DNA of 64,000 nucleotides from Amorphus orientalis (GCF_030814015.1 NZ_JAUSUL010000001.1:1144001-1208000); one strand, 5' to 3'. Numbered from the stretch's first letter, positions 9,165 to 17,860 are shown. Numbers and translations are program-made. The notes: generated from the letters alone by a model not told the origin.

Positions 9165-10178
9165 CTACTGGCCGAGCAGCTTCGCCTGCTGCTGGTCGTG
9201 CTCCGGCGTCCACAGGCCGAGCTCCTTGAACGCCTTGATCGCGCCCTCGTGGAACGGATGGCTGATCTGGGCCGGAACCATGTCGTCGCGATTCATGCCC
9301 CGCAGCGCCGGCACCGCCTTCTGCATGTCGCCCCAGTTCTCGTAGGTGGTCATCACCACCGTGTAGATGTCGTCGGCATTCGCGTGGGTGCCGGTGTTCA
9401 GGTAGGAGTCGTAGATCGCGACCCGGGTCGGCTCCTTGACGCCGACGGCGGCCGGGCCGGGCTCCAGAATGCCGACGTGGAAGGACGGCAGCGCGTTGAT
9501 CGGCGCATCGTCCGGGCCGAGTGCGACCACGCGGGTGCCGCCCGGGATCGCGGCGTCGGCCTCGCGGTGGGCCGGGATGCCGAGGATCGAGGCGGTCACG
9601 TCGACGCGGTCCTCCGTCAGCGCCTTGATTGCCGATGGCACGTTGGTCTCGGCAACGGCCTGGACGTCGTCCTCGGTCAGGCCGGCGGTCGCGAGCACCG
9701 CGCGGTTGACGTCGTCGAACAGCGCCAGGGTCCGATAGGCGGTGATCACCCGCTTGCCCTTCACGTCGGCGACGGTGACGATGTCGTCCTCGGCGCGGGA
9801 GATAAACGAGTACTTCGCCTGCGCCAGCACCAGCACGGCGCGGACCTGGTCCATCGCCTGCGGGTACGGCTCCTTGCCGGTGAAGGCGGCGTTGGCGTCG
9901 AGGCCGGAGTTGATGCCAAGGAACACCTCGCCGCGGTGAAGCTGCGGCAGATACTGGGAGGTGCCGCCGTGCGGCCGCGCCGTCGACGGCACGCCGGTCT
10001 TGTCCTGAATCACCGTCGACAGCGCGGTGCCGAGCTGCGCGTAGAGCGTGCCCGCGGGCCCGGTCGCGACGGTGATGCGGTCCACCGATAGATCGGCCGA
10101 TGCGGGCTGGCCGAACGCAATGCTGATCACCGCTGCCGCGACAACGGACCTGAAGACGGATTTCGCCCTGATGGACAT
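9165..10178 (-). CDS. TAXI family TRAP transporter solute-binding protein
   Basis: A 337-aa periplasmic protein starting MSIRAKSVFRS with a signal peptide ending near ASADLS. The ligand-binding fold begins SVDRITVATGPAGTLYAQLG and includes the tract ARPHGGTSQYLPQLHRGEVF, typical of TAXI proteins. The start at 10178 is chosen over an upstream in-frame ATG because it sits after AGGGGAGAGA and begins the signal peptide. It delivers substrate to the fused permease encoded next. The promoter region carries the ATCAGGGNCCCTTAT motif 82 bp upstream. Confidence 0.9.
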   Translation of the reverse strand: MSIRAKSVFRSVVAAAVISIAFGQPASADLSVDRITVATGPAGTLYAQLGTALSTVIQDKTGVPSTARPHGGTSQYLPQLHRGEVFLGINSGLDANAAFTGKEPYPQAMDQVRAVLVLAQAKYSFISRAEDDIVTVADVKGKRVITAYRTLALFDDVNRAVLATAGLTEDDVQAVAETNVPSAIKALTEDRVDVTASILGIPAHREADAAIPGGTRVVALGPDDAPINALPSFHVGILEPGPAAVGVKEPTRVAIYDSYLNTGTHANADDIYTVVMTTYENWGDMQKAVPALRGMNRDDMVPAQISHPFHEGAIKAFKELGLWTPEHDQQQAKLLGQ

Positions 10179-10259
10179 GATCTCTCCCCTCGCATTTCCT
10201 CCCTGACCTTTGGCCATCTCGAGGCAGCCGCATCCCCGTTGCCGGGATGTCTTGATCAG

Positions 10260-10274
10260 ATCAGGGACCCTTAT
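10260..10274 (+). promoter_or_regulatory. candidate MarR (FerC-like) operator, site 1
   Basis: ATCAGGGACCCTTAT, a near-palindrome centred on AGGGNCCCT, with TATATA next to it in the promoter region of the leftward TAXI/TRAP operon. The same 15-mer with one variable base recurs at 11547 and 16984. The regulator assignment is inferred from site 3 lying between the marR gene and ferB. Confidence 0.6.
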
Positions 10275-10451
10275 ATAGATCGCACGGTACGTAGGCGGGT
10301 CTTGGCGGTCAAGGGGAAGGCCGGCGATAATTCAGACAGTCGCCGTCGTGATCCCGTCCGTGCCGGCGGTTCGATGAGGCCGGAACATCCGCTGCCGACA
10401 GAAGCCGAGCGGCGGAGGTCGAGTTACGGCTGACCGCAGTGCCCGCCTGTC

Positions 10452-11462
10452 TCATTTCAGCAGTTCGGCCTGCTGTGCGTCATGCTCAGGGGTCCAGAGA
10501 CCGATCTCGCGGAAGTAGCGGATCGCACCTTCGTGGAAGGGATGGCTGATCCGCTCCGGCATCATCTGATCTGCGGTCATGCCGCGCAGCGCCGGCACGG
10601 CCTTCTGCATCTCGGCCCAGTTTTCATGGGTCATCCTGACGATTTGATAGATGTCGTCGGCGTCGGCATGCACGCCGGTGTTCAGGTAGGAATCGTAGAT
10701 GGCGATCCGCGTCGGCCTGGCCACGCCAACGCTCCCGGGACCGGGCTCGATCGTCCCGACATGGAAGCCCCGAAGGCTGTCGATCGGAGCGGGATCGGGT
10801 CCGAGCGCGACGACGCGGGTTCCGCCGGAGATGGCGGCATCGGCTTCTCGGTGTGCCGTGATGCCCAGGATCGCGGCGGTCACGTCGACCCGGTCTTCCG
10901 TCAGCGCCTTGATTGCCGACGGCACATTTGTCTCGGCGACGGCGATCACGTCGTCCTCACTCAGGCCGGCAGTGGCGAGGATCGCCCGGTTGACGTCGTC
11001 GAAGAGGGCAAGGGTGCGGTAGCTCGTGATGACGCGCTTGCCCTTCACGTCGGCGACTGTCTCGATACCGGAATCGGCGCGGGCGATAAAGGAATAGTCG
11101 GCCTGGCCGATCACCGATACCGCCCGGATGTTGTCCATCGCCTGGGGATAGGGATCCTTGCCGGCGTAGGCTGAGTAGGCGTCGAGGCCGGAATTCATGC
11201 CGAGCAGGATCTCGCCGCGATGCAACTGCGGCAGATACTGCGACGTGCCGCCATGGGGACGGGCGGTCGCGGGAATGCCGGTCTTCTCCTGGATGATGGT
11301 GGTCAGGGCAGTGGCGATCTGGGAATAATAGAGTCCTGCCGGACCGGTGGCGATCGTCAGCCGGTCGACGGATAGCTGTGCCGATGCTGAGCCGGCGACG
11401 GCGACGCTCATCGCAAAGCCGGCCGTGATCGAGCGCAAGACGGACTTCGTCTGCAGCTTCAT
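10452..11462 (-). CDS. second TAXI family TRAP solute-binding protein (orphan)
   Basis: A 336-aa periplasmic protein closely similar to the TAXI protein encoded at 9165-10178 (shared tracts GIPATARPHGGTSQYLPQ, VADVKGKRVIT, TNVPSAIKALTEDRVDVTA). Signal peptide ends near GSASAQLS. Start at 11462 is set by AGGGGAGGAC just upstream; an earlier ATG would add an unlikely leader. No permease gene is beside it, so it probably shares the fused permease of the next operon and broadens its ligand range. Its own copy of the ATCAGGGNCCCTTAT motif lies 85 bp upstream, so it is separately expressed. Confidence 0.88.
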   Translation of the reverse strand: MKLQTKSVLRSITAGFAMSVAVAGSASAQLSVDRLTIATGPAGLYYSQIATALTTIIQEKTGIPATARPHGGTSQYLPQLHRGEILLGMNSGLDAYSAYAGKDPYPQAMDNIRAVSVIGQADYSFIARADSGIETVADVKGKRVITSYRTLALFDDVNRAILATAGLSEDDVIAVAETNVPSAIKALTEDRVDVTAAILGITAHREADAAISGGTRVVALGPDPAPIDSLRGFHVGTIEPGPGSVGVARPTRIAIYDSYLNTGVHADADDIYQIVRMTHENWAEMQKAVPALRGMTADQMMPERISHPFHEGAIRYFREIGLWTPEHDAQQAELLK

Positions 11463-11546
11463 GGAAACGTCCTCCCCTGCTTGTTTCGTCCCCCGTCCGT
11501 CGGTCGTCCGGCGACCATATCCCTGTTTACAGGGTATGCTTTTCAG

Positions 11547-11561
11547 ATCAGGGTCCCTTAT
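11547..11561 (+). promoter_or_regulatory. candidate MarR (FerC-like) operator, site 2
   Basis: ATCAGGGTCCCTTAT in the divergent region between the orphan TAXI gene and the thioesterase gene. Identical to site 1 except for the central base and at nearly the same distance (85 versus 82 bp) from its TAXI start codon. It could also act on the rightward thioesterase gene. Confidence 0.6.
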
Positions 11562-11617
11562 ATGTTTGAGCGTACGAACAGCGGTTTGGCCCGTCAAGGG
11601 CGGGTCGGCAGCCGGAT

Positions 11618-12586
11618 GTGACGCGACAGGAAACCTGGAGGGTGGACGTGGTCTGCGGAGCCGAGATGGAAGTCTGGCGCGGGAGCGTGAACAGCTGGGA
11701 ATGCGACCAGATGGGACATCTGAGCGCGCGCTACTACAACGCGCTCGTTCGGCAGGGACTGGTCGGAATTGCCGCAGAGCTCGGTCTTCCGCACGCCTTT
11801 CGCAGCGATGCCGGCGAGACGCTGATTGTCACCGAACAGCATTTGCGCTTTCTGCGGGAGGCGCGACTGTCAGCGCCGCTGCACATGACGGCCGGTGTGC
11901 TGTCCGTGACGGACGAAAGCATGGTCGTGCAGTTCCTGCTGCGTCACAGCCTATCCGGGGACCTGGCTGCGACCATGCGCACGACCTTAGTGCTCGCCGA
12001 TCAGGTGACGGGTGAAGCGCGGCCCATCCCGATCGATGTGGGCCGCCATGCCAAGACGCTGGCCATCACGGTTCCGGAAAAGGCCGAACCGCGCAGCGTC
12101 TCCCTCGATCCGGTCGAGACCATGGCCTCGCTAACAGCAGCCGACCAACGGGGCCTGATGTGCGCAAGCCGCGGTGCCTTCGGCGTCGAGAGCTGCGACG
12201 TGTTCGGCCGATTGCGGCTCGAGGGGTTCCTGGCTGCGGTGACGGACGGGATGCCGCTCGTCGGCGCGACACTTCGCGGGGATCTCGCTGACTATCTCGA
12301 CCTGCCTGCCGAGCGCATTGGCGGTGCGATGATCGAGTATCGGCTTCTCAACCACCGCTATCCGAAGGCGGGCGACCGCTTCGAGTTGCGATCCGGCCTG
12401 GCAGGCTTCGATGCGCGGACCATGCGCATCGTTCACTGGCTGCTGGATCCCGAGACCGGACTGCCGTGGTTCTCCGGAGAGGGGGTCACGCTGTCGTTCG
12501 ATCTGGAGGAGCGCAAGGCGCTGTCGATTCCGCCGGAGGCACAGGCCGCCATGCAGGAGATCGCGACGCCCGGGCTCCGGCTCTGA
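11618..12586 (+). CDS. acyl-CoA thioesterase-like protein, double hotdog fold
   Basis: A protein of up to 322 aa. The first hotdog domain has WRGSVNSWECDQMGHLSARYYN, the conserved start of 4-hydroxybenzoyl-CoA/acyl-CoA thioesterases with the catalytic Asp/Gly-His segment. A second half (about 170-320) repeats the fold with less conserved sequence. It should hydrolyse acyl-CoA, possibly to relieve CoA sequestration by aromatic acids taken up and activated by the neighbouring genes (inference). The start is uncertain: ATG 11618, GTG 11648 after GGAGGGTGG, or ATG 11666 are in frame. Confidence 0.7.
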   Translation: MTRQETWRVDVVCGAEMEVWRGSVNSWECDQMGHLSARYYNALVRQGLVGIAAELGLPHAFRSDAGETLIVTEQHLRFLREARLSAPLHMTAGVLSVTDESMVVQFLLRHSLSGDLAATMRTTLVLADQVTGEARPIPIDVGRHAKTLAITVPEKAEPRSVSLDPVETMASLTAADQRGLMCASRGAFGVESCDVFGRLRLEGFLAAVTDGMPLVGATLRGDLADYLDLPAERIGGAMIEYRLLNHRYPKAGDRFELRSGLAGFDARTMRIVHWLLDPETGLPWFSGEGVTLSFDLEERKALSIPPEAQAAMQEIATPGLRL

Positions 12587-12635
12587 CGCCGTCGTGACTC
12601 GGTGCCGGCCCGCGCAGGGCAACGAAGCCGACGTT

Positions 12636-13787
12636 CTAGTTGACCTTGAGACCCATCAGCCCGGCGATCAGGTTGCGCTGCATCTGCGACGAGCCGGCCG
12701 CGATGGTCGCCGAGCGGGAATCGCGGTAGTGGCGCTGCATCGGAAACTCCATCGAGTAGCCGAACGCGCCCATGATCTGCATGCCCTGGTTGGCGACCTT
12801 GGCGTAGGTCTCCGAGGAGAACAGCTTGGCCATCGAGATCTCGGCGAGGGCATCCTCGCCGGCGGACACCTTCCACGCCGCCTGCCACATCAGCGCCCGG
12901 GCCGCAGCCACCTCGGTCTGCATGTCGGCGATCATGTGGGCGATCGCCTGGTTCGATCCGATCGGCTTGCCGAACTGGGTGCGGGTGCGCGCATAGTCGG
13001 CGGCGAGATCGACCACCGCGCGGGCCGCGCCGCAGTTGCCGGCGGCCGACACGATGCGCTCCACCTGCAGGCCCGACAGGATGCAGTCCCAGCCGCCGTT
13101 GACGCCGCCGATAATGCGGTCCTCGCCGATCCTCACCCCGTCGAAGCTGATCTCGTAGGTGCCGGTGGCGGTCCGGCCCAGCATGTCGAGTTTCTTCAGC
13201 TCCACGCCGGGCGCGTCGTTGTCGATCAGGACCAGCGACATGCCCTTCCGGTGCGACACGCTCGGATCGGTCTTCAGGTAGACGTTGAGGAGCGTGTTCT
13301 TCACGCCGGCACCGGTCGACCACAGCTTGGTGCCGTCGACGACCCAGGCGTCGCCGTCCCGCACCGCGCGGGTGCGCATGGCGCCCACATCGGACCCGGC
13401 ATCGGCTTCGGAGATGGAGATCGCCATCCGGAGGTCGCCGGCGATCAGCGGCGGCAGGAACCGCGCCTTCTGCGCCTCGCTCCCCTTGCGGGCGATGTTG
13501 AGCCCGCAGAAGACGCCGCCGGCATAGGCCATGTAGAAGTCGGCGCTGGTGTAGGCGATCTCCTCGCCGACGATGGCGAGATCGATCACCGAACCGCCGA
13601 GCCCGCCGTCGGCTTCGGAAAAGGGCAGCGCGAACAGCCCCGCCTCCGCCCACGCCCGGTAAAGGTCGTAGGGGTAGGTGCCCTCGCGGTCGTGGCGCGC
13701 CACCATCTCCGGCGGCGCGTGCCGGTCCATCAGCCGGCGCACGCTGTCGCGCAGAAGCGTCTGTTCGTCCGAGAAGCCGAGGTCCAT
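12636..13787 (-). CDS. acyl-CoA dehydrogenase family protein
   Basis: A 383-aa flavoprotein with the N-terminal helical, middle beta and C-terminal helical domains of the family. The flavin-binding segment ISISEADAGSDVGAMRT and the C-terminal RHYRDSRSATIAAGSSQMQRN are clear. At the usual catalytic Glu position (YEGT in MCAD) it has AAG, so the base must lie elsewhere or the enzyme belongs to a subgroup lacking it. It follows the FerA-like gene by 14 bp in the same operon. Dehydrogenation of a dihydro-hydroxycinnamoyl-CoA to the cinnamoyl-CoA used by the hydratase/lyase is a reasonable inference. Confidence 0.85.
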   Translation of the reverse strand: MDLGFSDEQTLLRDSVRRLMDRHAPPEMVARHDREGTYPYDLYRAWAEAGLFALPFSEADGGLGGSVIDLAIVGEEIAYTSADFYMAYAGGVFCGLNIARKGSEAQKARFLPPLIAGDLRMAISISEADAGSDVGAMRTRAVRDGDAWVVDGTKLWSTGAGVKNTLLNVYLKTDPSVSHRKGMSLVLIDNDAPGVELKKLDMLGRTATGTYEISFDGVRIGEDRIIGGVNGGWDCILSGLQVERIVSAAGNCGAARAVVDLAADYARTRTQFGKPIGSNQAIAHMIADMQTEVAAARALMWQAAWKVSAGEDALAEISMAKLFSSETYAKVANQGMQIMGAFGYSMEFPMQRHYRDSRSATIAAGSSQMQRNLIAGLMGLKVN

Positions 13788-13801
13788 GCGGTCCCTCCCG
13801 G

Positions 13802-15904
13802 TCAGCTGGTCCGCCGCGTCATGAGGACGTCGAGAATGCGGACACCCTCGCCCCGGGGATAGACTGCGAGCGGGTTGATCTCGACCTCCTGCAGCGACGG
13901 ATCGTCGATCAGGAGCCGCCCGAGCCGGTCGAGCACGTCGACCACCGCGTCCACGTCGAGCGCTGCACCGCCGCGGTAGCCGGTCAGCAGCGGCGCACCG
14001 CGTAGCGCCTCGATCTCGCGGCGGATCCGGTCGGCGGAAAGGCCGGCCGGGAACATCCGGATGTCACGCATCAGCTCGGTGAAGACACCGCCGAGCCCGG
14101 CGATCACCACCACGCCCCAGGCCGGGTCGCGGCGCGCCGAGACCACCATCTCAAGCGGGAACGGCGGCGCCATCTCCTCCACCAGCATGCCGTCGATGGG
14201 CACGCCGGGGGCGGCCTTCGCCACGGTGCTCTCGATTTCGGTCCACGCCGCGCGAACGGCGTCGCCCCCGTCGAGGCGGAGCTTCACGCCGCCCATGTCG
14301 CTCTTGTGGGCGATCGAGGCCGCCTGCACCTTCAGCGCGACGGGGCCGGCGATCTCGGCCGCCGCTGCGACCGCCTCCTCTGCGCTGGTGGCGAGACGCC
14401 CGGCCGGCACCTTGAAGCCGACGTCGGCCAGGATCGCCTTGCCGCGATGCTCCGGCACGACCTCCGGGGCCGGCGTATCATCGACCGTACGGACCCCAAC
14501 AGCCGGCAGGTCGTCGACCACGTCGAGCCGGGCGATGTTGGCCAGCGCCCGCATCGCCCGTTCCGGCGACCGGAAGAACGGCACGCCCGAGGCGCGGATG
14601 TCGTCCATGAATTCTGCCGGCATCGGCAGTTCGTCGCCGAGGAAGACCAGCGCCACCGGCTTCTCTGCCGTGGTCAGCACCGGGCGCAGCGATTTCCACT
14701 TCGCCATCACCTGCTGCGGCGCCCCGCCCATCGCCGCGACCAGCAGCGCGTCGATGCCGGGGTCGGCGAGCATCGCCGCCGAGGTGTCGCCGAACAGGCT
14801 GGGCTTGCTCATTCCCATGGCGGTGATGTCGAGGGGGTTGTCGATCACCGCGAAGTCCGGCAAGAGCTCCGAAAGCGCTGTCCCGGTCTCCGCCTTGAGG
14901 GTTGGCAGCGGCAGCGCGACGGTCTCGCCGAAGTCGAGCGCAAAGCCGCGCACGGCGCCCGAATTGGTCATGATGCCGAGCCCCTCCACCCGCGACTGCG
15001 GATAGCGGTGGCGCAGCACGGTGGTGTCGAACAGCTCGTCGAAGCTGTCGGCCAGTGTGACGCCACAGGCCCGGACGAAGGTCTCCATGACGGCATGGTC
15101 GCCGGCCATGGCGCCGGTGTGCGACTGGGCGGCCTCACGGGAGCGCTCGCTCCGTCCCGGATGCATCAGCACGATGGGTTTGTCGAGCGCCCATGCGCGC
15201 CGCGCGCACTCCATAAAGACGCCGGGATCTCGAATCTGCTCGACGAACACGGCGAACGATCCGACCGACGGATCCTCGACCAGGGCCGACATCACCTGTT
15301 CGGCGGCGGTGACGGCCTCGTTGCCGGTCGAGATCGCGTAGGAGACCGGTACGCCGCGGCTGCGCAGCGCTTCGCGGATGTTGCCGGTCATCGCGCCGCT
15401 CTGGGCAACGACGGCCACGCCTGTGCCCGAGGCAACCTTCGGCGAAATCCGCTCGAAGGTCATCGGCACCCCGTCGACGAAGTTGGTGAAGCCGAGGCAG
15501 TTCGGGCCGAGGAGCGCAATGCCGGCGTCCTCGGCGATCCGGGCCATCTCCGCCTGGGCGCGGACGCCATCCTCGCCCAGTTCTGCGAAGCCTGACGCAA
15601 ACACGACGACGCCACCGACATCCCGTTCCGCGCATTCCGCCACCGACTGGGTCACCACGCTGGCGGGGACGACCAGGCCAACCAGATCGATGCCCGAGGG
15701 GAGTTGGTCGATCGAACCGACACAGCGGCGCCCATCGATCTCGGCGTTCTTGCGGCTCACCAGGTGCAGCGGGCCGTCATAGGCGAAGGTCGCGAAATTC
15801 GACAGGACATTGTTGCCGAGGCTGAACGGTTCGGGCGATGCGCCGACGATGGCGATCGACCGCGGGCGGAGAAGTCTATCGATGCTCGAACGGGAGTCGC
15901 TCAT
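13802..15904 (-). CDS. ferA: NDP-forming acyl-CoA synthetase, probable hydroxycinnamate (feruloyl)-CoA synthetase
   Basis: A 700-aa single-chain protein: CoA-binding domain at about 1-130 (GASPEPFSLGNNV), two succinyl-CoA-synthetase-like domains with the phospho-carrier His262 in QSHTGAMAGDH, and a C-terminal ATP-grasp domain (about 480-700) with VALKVQAASIAHKSDMGGVKL. In Sphingobium SYK-6 the ferulate activator FerA belongs to this ADP-forming superfamily and is encoded with the hydratase/lyase FerB under the MarR regulator FerC. Here the same three families are clustered, hence the assignment. Substrate range (ferulate, p-coumarate, caffeate) is inferred. Confidence 0.75.
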   Translation of the reverse strand: MSDSRSSIDRLLRPRSIAIVGASPEPFSLGNNVLSNFATFAYDGPLHLVSRKNAEIDGRRCVGSIDQLPSGIDLVGLVVPASVVTQSVAECAERDVGGVVVFASGFAELGEDGVRAQAEMARIAEDAGIALLGPNCLGFTNFVDGVPMTFERISPKVASGTGVAVVAQSGAMTGNIREALRSRGVPVSYAISTGNEAVTAAEQVMSALVEDPSVGSFAVFVEQIRDPGVFMECARRAWALDKPIVLMHPGRSERSREAAQSHTGAMAGDHAVMETFVRACGVTLADSFDELFDTTVLRHRYPQSRVEGLGIMTNSGAVRGFALDFGETVALPLPTLKAETGTALSELLPDFAVIDNPLDITAMGMSKPSLFGDTSAAMLADPGIDALLVAAMGGAPQQVMAKWKSLRPVLTTAEKPVALVFLGDELPMPAEFMDDIRASGVPFFRSPERAMRALANIARLDVVDDLPAVGVRTVDDTPAPEVVPEHRGKAILADVGFKVPAGRLATSAEEAVAAAAEIAGPVALKVQAASIAHKSDMGGVKLRLDGGDAVRAAWTEIESTVAKAAPGVPIDGMLVEEMAPPFPLEMVVSARRDPAWGVVVIAGLGGVFTELMRDIRMFPAGLSADRIRREIEALRGAPLLTGYRGGAALDVDAVVDVLDRLGRLLIDDPSLQEVEINPLAVYPRGEGVRILDVLMTRRTS

Positions 15905-16070
15905 GGGTGAAGGATGCCTGCAGCACGATGGCCGGATTTTCGCGATCCGAGACCATGCGGGGGATCGATGTCATCAGATTTGGCCGGCTGGAGACACCGG
16001 ATCGACCGAAAACAGCCCCGGCTCTCGGTGCGCCCGTCCATACCGACTCCACTGTCGGTCGAGACGCGAA

Positions 16071-16943
16071 CTAGCGATTGCGGTCGTAAGACTGCAGACC
16101 CGGCCGGTACGACTTGTCGTCCAGGAATTGCTGCATGCCCTTCTGGTCTCCGCGCTCCGGATCGCGATATTTGGTCTGGTCCGACTTCGCCATCAGATAT
16201 TCGAGCGCGGTGTCCCACGGCATCGACTTGACGTGGTGATAGGCCGTCTTCGCGGACCGGAGCACGAACGGGTTCTTCTCCTTCAGCGTGTCGGCGAGCT
16301 TCTTGGTGCGTGCGCGAAGCTCGGACGCCGGCACGGCCATGTTGACCACCTTCATTTCGGCCGCTTGGGCACCCGTGAAGGTCTCGCCCGTCATGATGTA
16401 ATACATCGCGTCGCGCTGGCTCATCACCTCGGCGAGCGACTTCGTCACGATGCCGGCGGGAATGATGCCCCAGTTGATCTCGGAGAGGCCGAAGGTCGCG
16501 TCCTCGGAGGCGATGGCCAGGTCGCAGCCGATCAGCACCTGGAACGCGCCGCCGAAGCACCAGCCGTTGACCATCGCGATGGTCGGCTTGGGAAAGTACA
16601 TCATGCGGCGCCATTGCCACGCGGCATTGGCCCGGTACAGGCGTTCGCGGTCGAGCGGCGGACCGGCATCGGGCTCCCGGAAGTATTCCTTCAGGTCCTG
16701 TCCGGCCGAAAATGCATCGCCCGAACCGGTGATCACGACCACCTGGACCGCATCGTCCTCTTCGACCGCGTCGAGGACGGCGTTCATCTCCCAGACGATG
16801 CCGGGATTGATCGCGTTGCGCTTGTCGGGCCGGTTGAGCGTGACCCAGGCAATGCCGTCCTCAATATCCACGAGAACGTTTTCACCCCACCCGTTGGCGC
16901 GATCCTGTTCGGAGGGTCGCGTTTCCCCCGGCTTGCCTGTCAT
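16071..16943 (-). CDS. ferB: p-hydroxycinnamoyl-CoA hydratase/lyase (feruloyl-CoA hydratase/lyase)
   Basis: A 290-aa crotonase-fold enzyme very like Pseudomonas HCHL throughout. It has AGQDLKEYFRE (with the Tyr that contacts the phenolic OH), KPTIAMVNGWCFGGAF (oxyanion hole), FGLSEINWG with the catalytic Glu, and the C-terminal MQQFLDDKSYRPGLQSYDR. The reaction is hydration and retro-aldol cleavage of feruloyl- or p-coumaroyl-CoA to vanillin or 4-hydroxybenzaldehyde plus acetyl-CoA. The start at 16943 (MTGKPGE) is preferred over ATG 16967 because the promoter leaves almost no leader for the latter and AAGGA precedes the former. First gene of the ferB-ferA-acd operon. Confidence 0.85.
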   Translation of the reverse strand: MTGKPGETRPSEQDRANGWGENVLVDIEDGIAWVTLNRPDKRNAINPGIVWEMNAVLDAVEEDDAVQVVVITGSGDAFSAGQDLKEYFREPDAGPPLDRERLYRANAAWQWRRMMYFPKPTIAMVNGWCFGGAFQVLIGCDLAIASEDATFGLSEINWGIIPAGIVTKSLAEVMSQRDAMYYIMTGETFTGAQAAEMKVVNMAVPASELRARTKKLADTLKEKNPFVLRSAKTAYHHVKSMPWDTALEYLMAKSDQTKYRDPERGDQKGMQQFLDDKSYRPGLQSYDRNR

Positions 16944-16978
16944 TTTCCGGTTCCTTGAGCTAAACACTGTACGAGATG

Positions 16979-17006
16979 ATTAAATAAGGGGCCCTGATAT
17001 TGTCAA
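16979..17006 (-). promoter_or_regulatory. ferB promoter
   Basis: On the minus strand TTGACA (17006-17001) and TTTAAT (16984-16979) are separated by 16 bp, a good sigma-70 type promoter. The operator-like motif fills the spacer, so a bound repressor would block polymerase. Confidence 0.65.
16984..16998 (-). promoter_or_regulatory. candidate MarR (FerC-like) operator, site 3
   Basis: On the minus strand ATCAGGGCCCCTTAT, the same 15-mer as sites at 10260 and 11547 except the central base. It lies inside the spacer of the ferB promoter and immediately before the divergent marR gene, the classic position for an autoregulating MarR repressor. Confidence 0.7.
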
Positions 17007-17458
17007 GCGAGGCTGAAGGCCGGTCCGAGCGGATTTCTCTGCGGCCGAGGACAATGTATCTGCTGAACCAGGCGAACCAGGCGGTTCGCTCGCAGCTCGA
17101 ACAGGCGCTCAGGACACAGAGTCTGACAGGCATCCAGTACACTGTGCTGTCGATCGTCGGGTCGCGGACCGGCATCTCCTCGGCCGAGCTCTCGCGCCGC
17201 TTTTTCGTGACGCCGCAGACAATGAACGAGATCGTCACGGGGCTTGAAAAGCGCGGGCTGCTGAAGCGCGAGGCCAGCGCGGACAACAAGCGGATTCTGA
17301 CGGCATCGCTCACCGGAAGCGGGGAGGAGACGTTGAAGGAGTGCGACCGGATCGCCGACGAGATCGAGAAGTCGGCGTTTTCGGACATGTCCGACAACGA
17401 CTTCAACGACCTGCGACGCATCCTGCGCGGACGGCTGGTCGCCCTGCGCGGCGGCTGA
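17000..17458 (+). CDS. MarR family transcriptional regulator (FerC/CouR-like)
   Basis: A winged-helix regulator of 152 aa if TTG 17000 is the start; ATG 17054 (MYLLNQANQ, after GAGGACA) is the alternative and would trim part of helix 1. The DNA-binding core is SSAELSRRFFVTPQTMNEIVTGLEKRGLL followed by the wing with DNKRI. It is divergent from ferB and beside the operator-like motif. FerC and CouR are MarR repressors of ferulate/p-coumarate genes released by the hydroxycinnamoyl-CoA thioesters, so the same logic is inferred here. Confidence 0.8.
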   Translation: MSSEAEGRSERISLRPRTMYLLNQANQAVRSQLEQALRTQSLTGIQYTVLSIVGSRTGISSAELSRRFFVTPQTMNEIVTGLEKRGLLKREASADNKRILTASLTGSGEETLKECDRIADEIEKSAFSDMSDNDFNDLRRILRGRLVALRGG

Positions 17459-17460
17459 CG

Positions 17461-17844
17461 CGGCCGGCCCTAGGAGGGCTCGTCAGCATTCGGCGCGGCT
17501 TTTCCGATGATGACACCGCGGTCGATGCCGAGTTGGTTACGCCCGGGGTCGAGATCGGCACCCGCGTGAACGTCGCTCCCGATCTGCCGGCCCGGCTGTT
17601 CGCCGGCGCGGGCGTCTCCTTCCTGTCGGAGGACAGTTTCGAGGTCAGCTCGCGGTTCGCCGGCATTTCGGAGATGGACGGCTTCGTGACCAAGATGCCG
17701 ATCAACGACACCGTCGGCCACGTGACGGCGGGCATCGATCTGCAGAAGGTTCACGGGCTGCAACTGAAGCTGCAATATCAGGGCAGCTTCGCCGAGAACT
17801 TCCAGTCCCACGGCGGCCAGCTGCGCTTCGGCTACCGGTTTTAG
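17461..17844 (+). pseudogene. autotransporter beta-barrel C-terminal remnant
   Basis: The frame reads about 120 residues of a classical autotransporter barrel end (TPGVEIGTRVN, RLFAGAGVSFLS, GFVTKMPINDTVGHVTAGIDLQ, LQLKLQYQGSFAENFQSHGGQLRFGYRF) and terminates in the required C-terminal Phe. There is no signal peptide, passenger or proper start: the frame runs back into the marR gene in another phase. It is therefore the 3' stump of a deleted surface-protein gene. A strong terminator follows directly. Confidence 0.7.
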
Positions 17845-17860
17845 CCCGTTGCCCGGTCCG

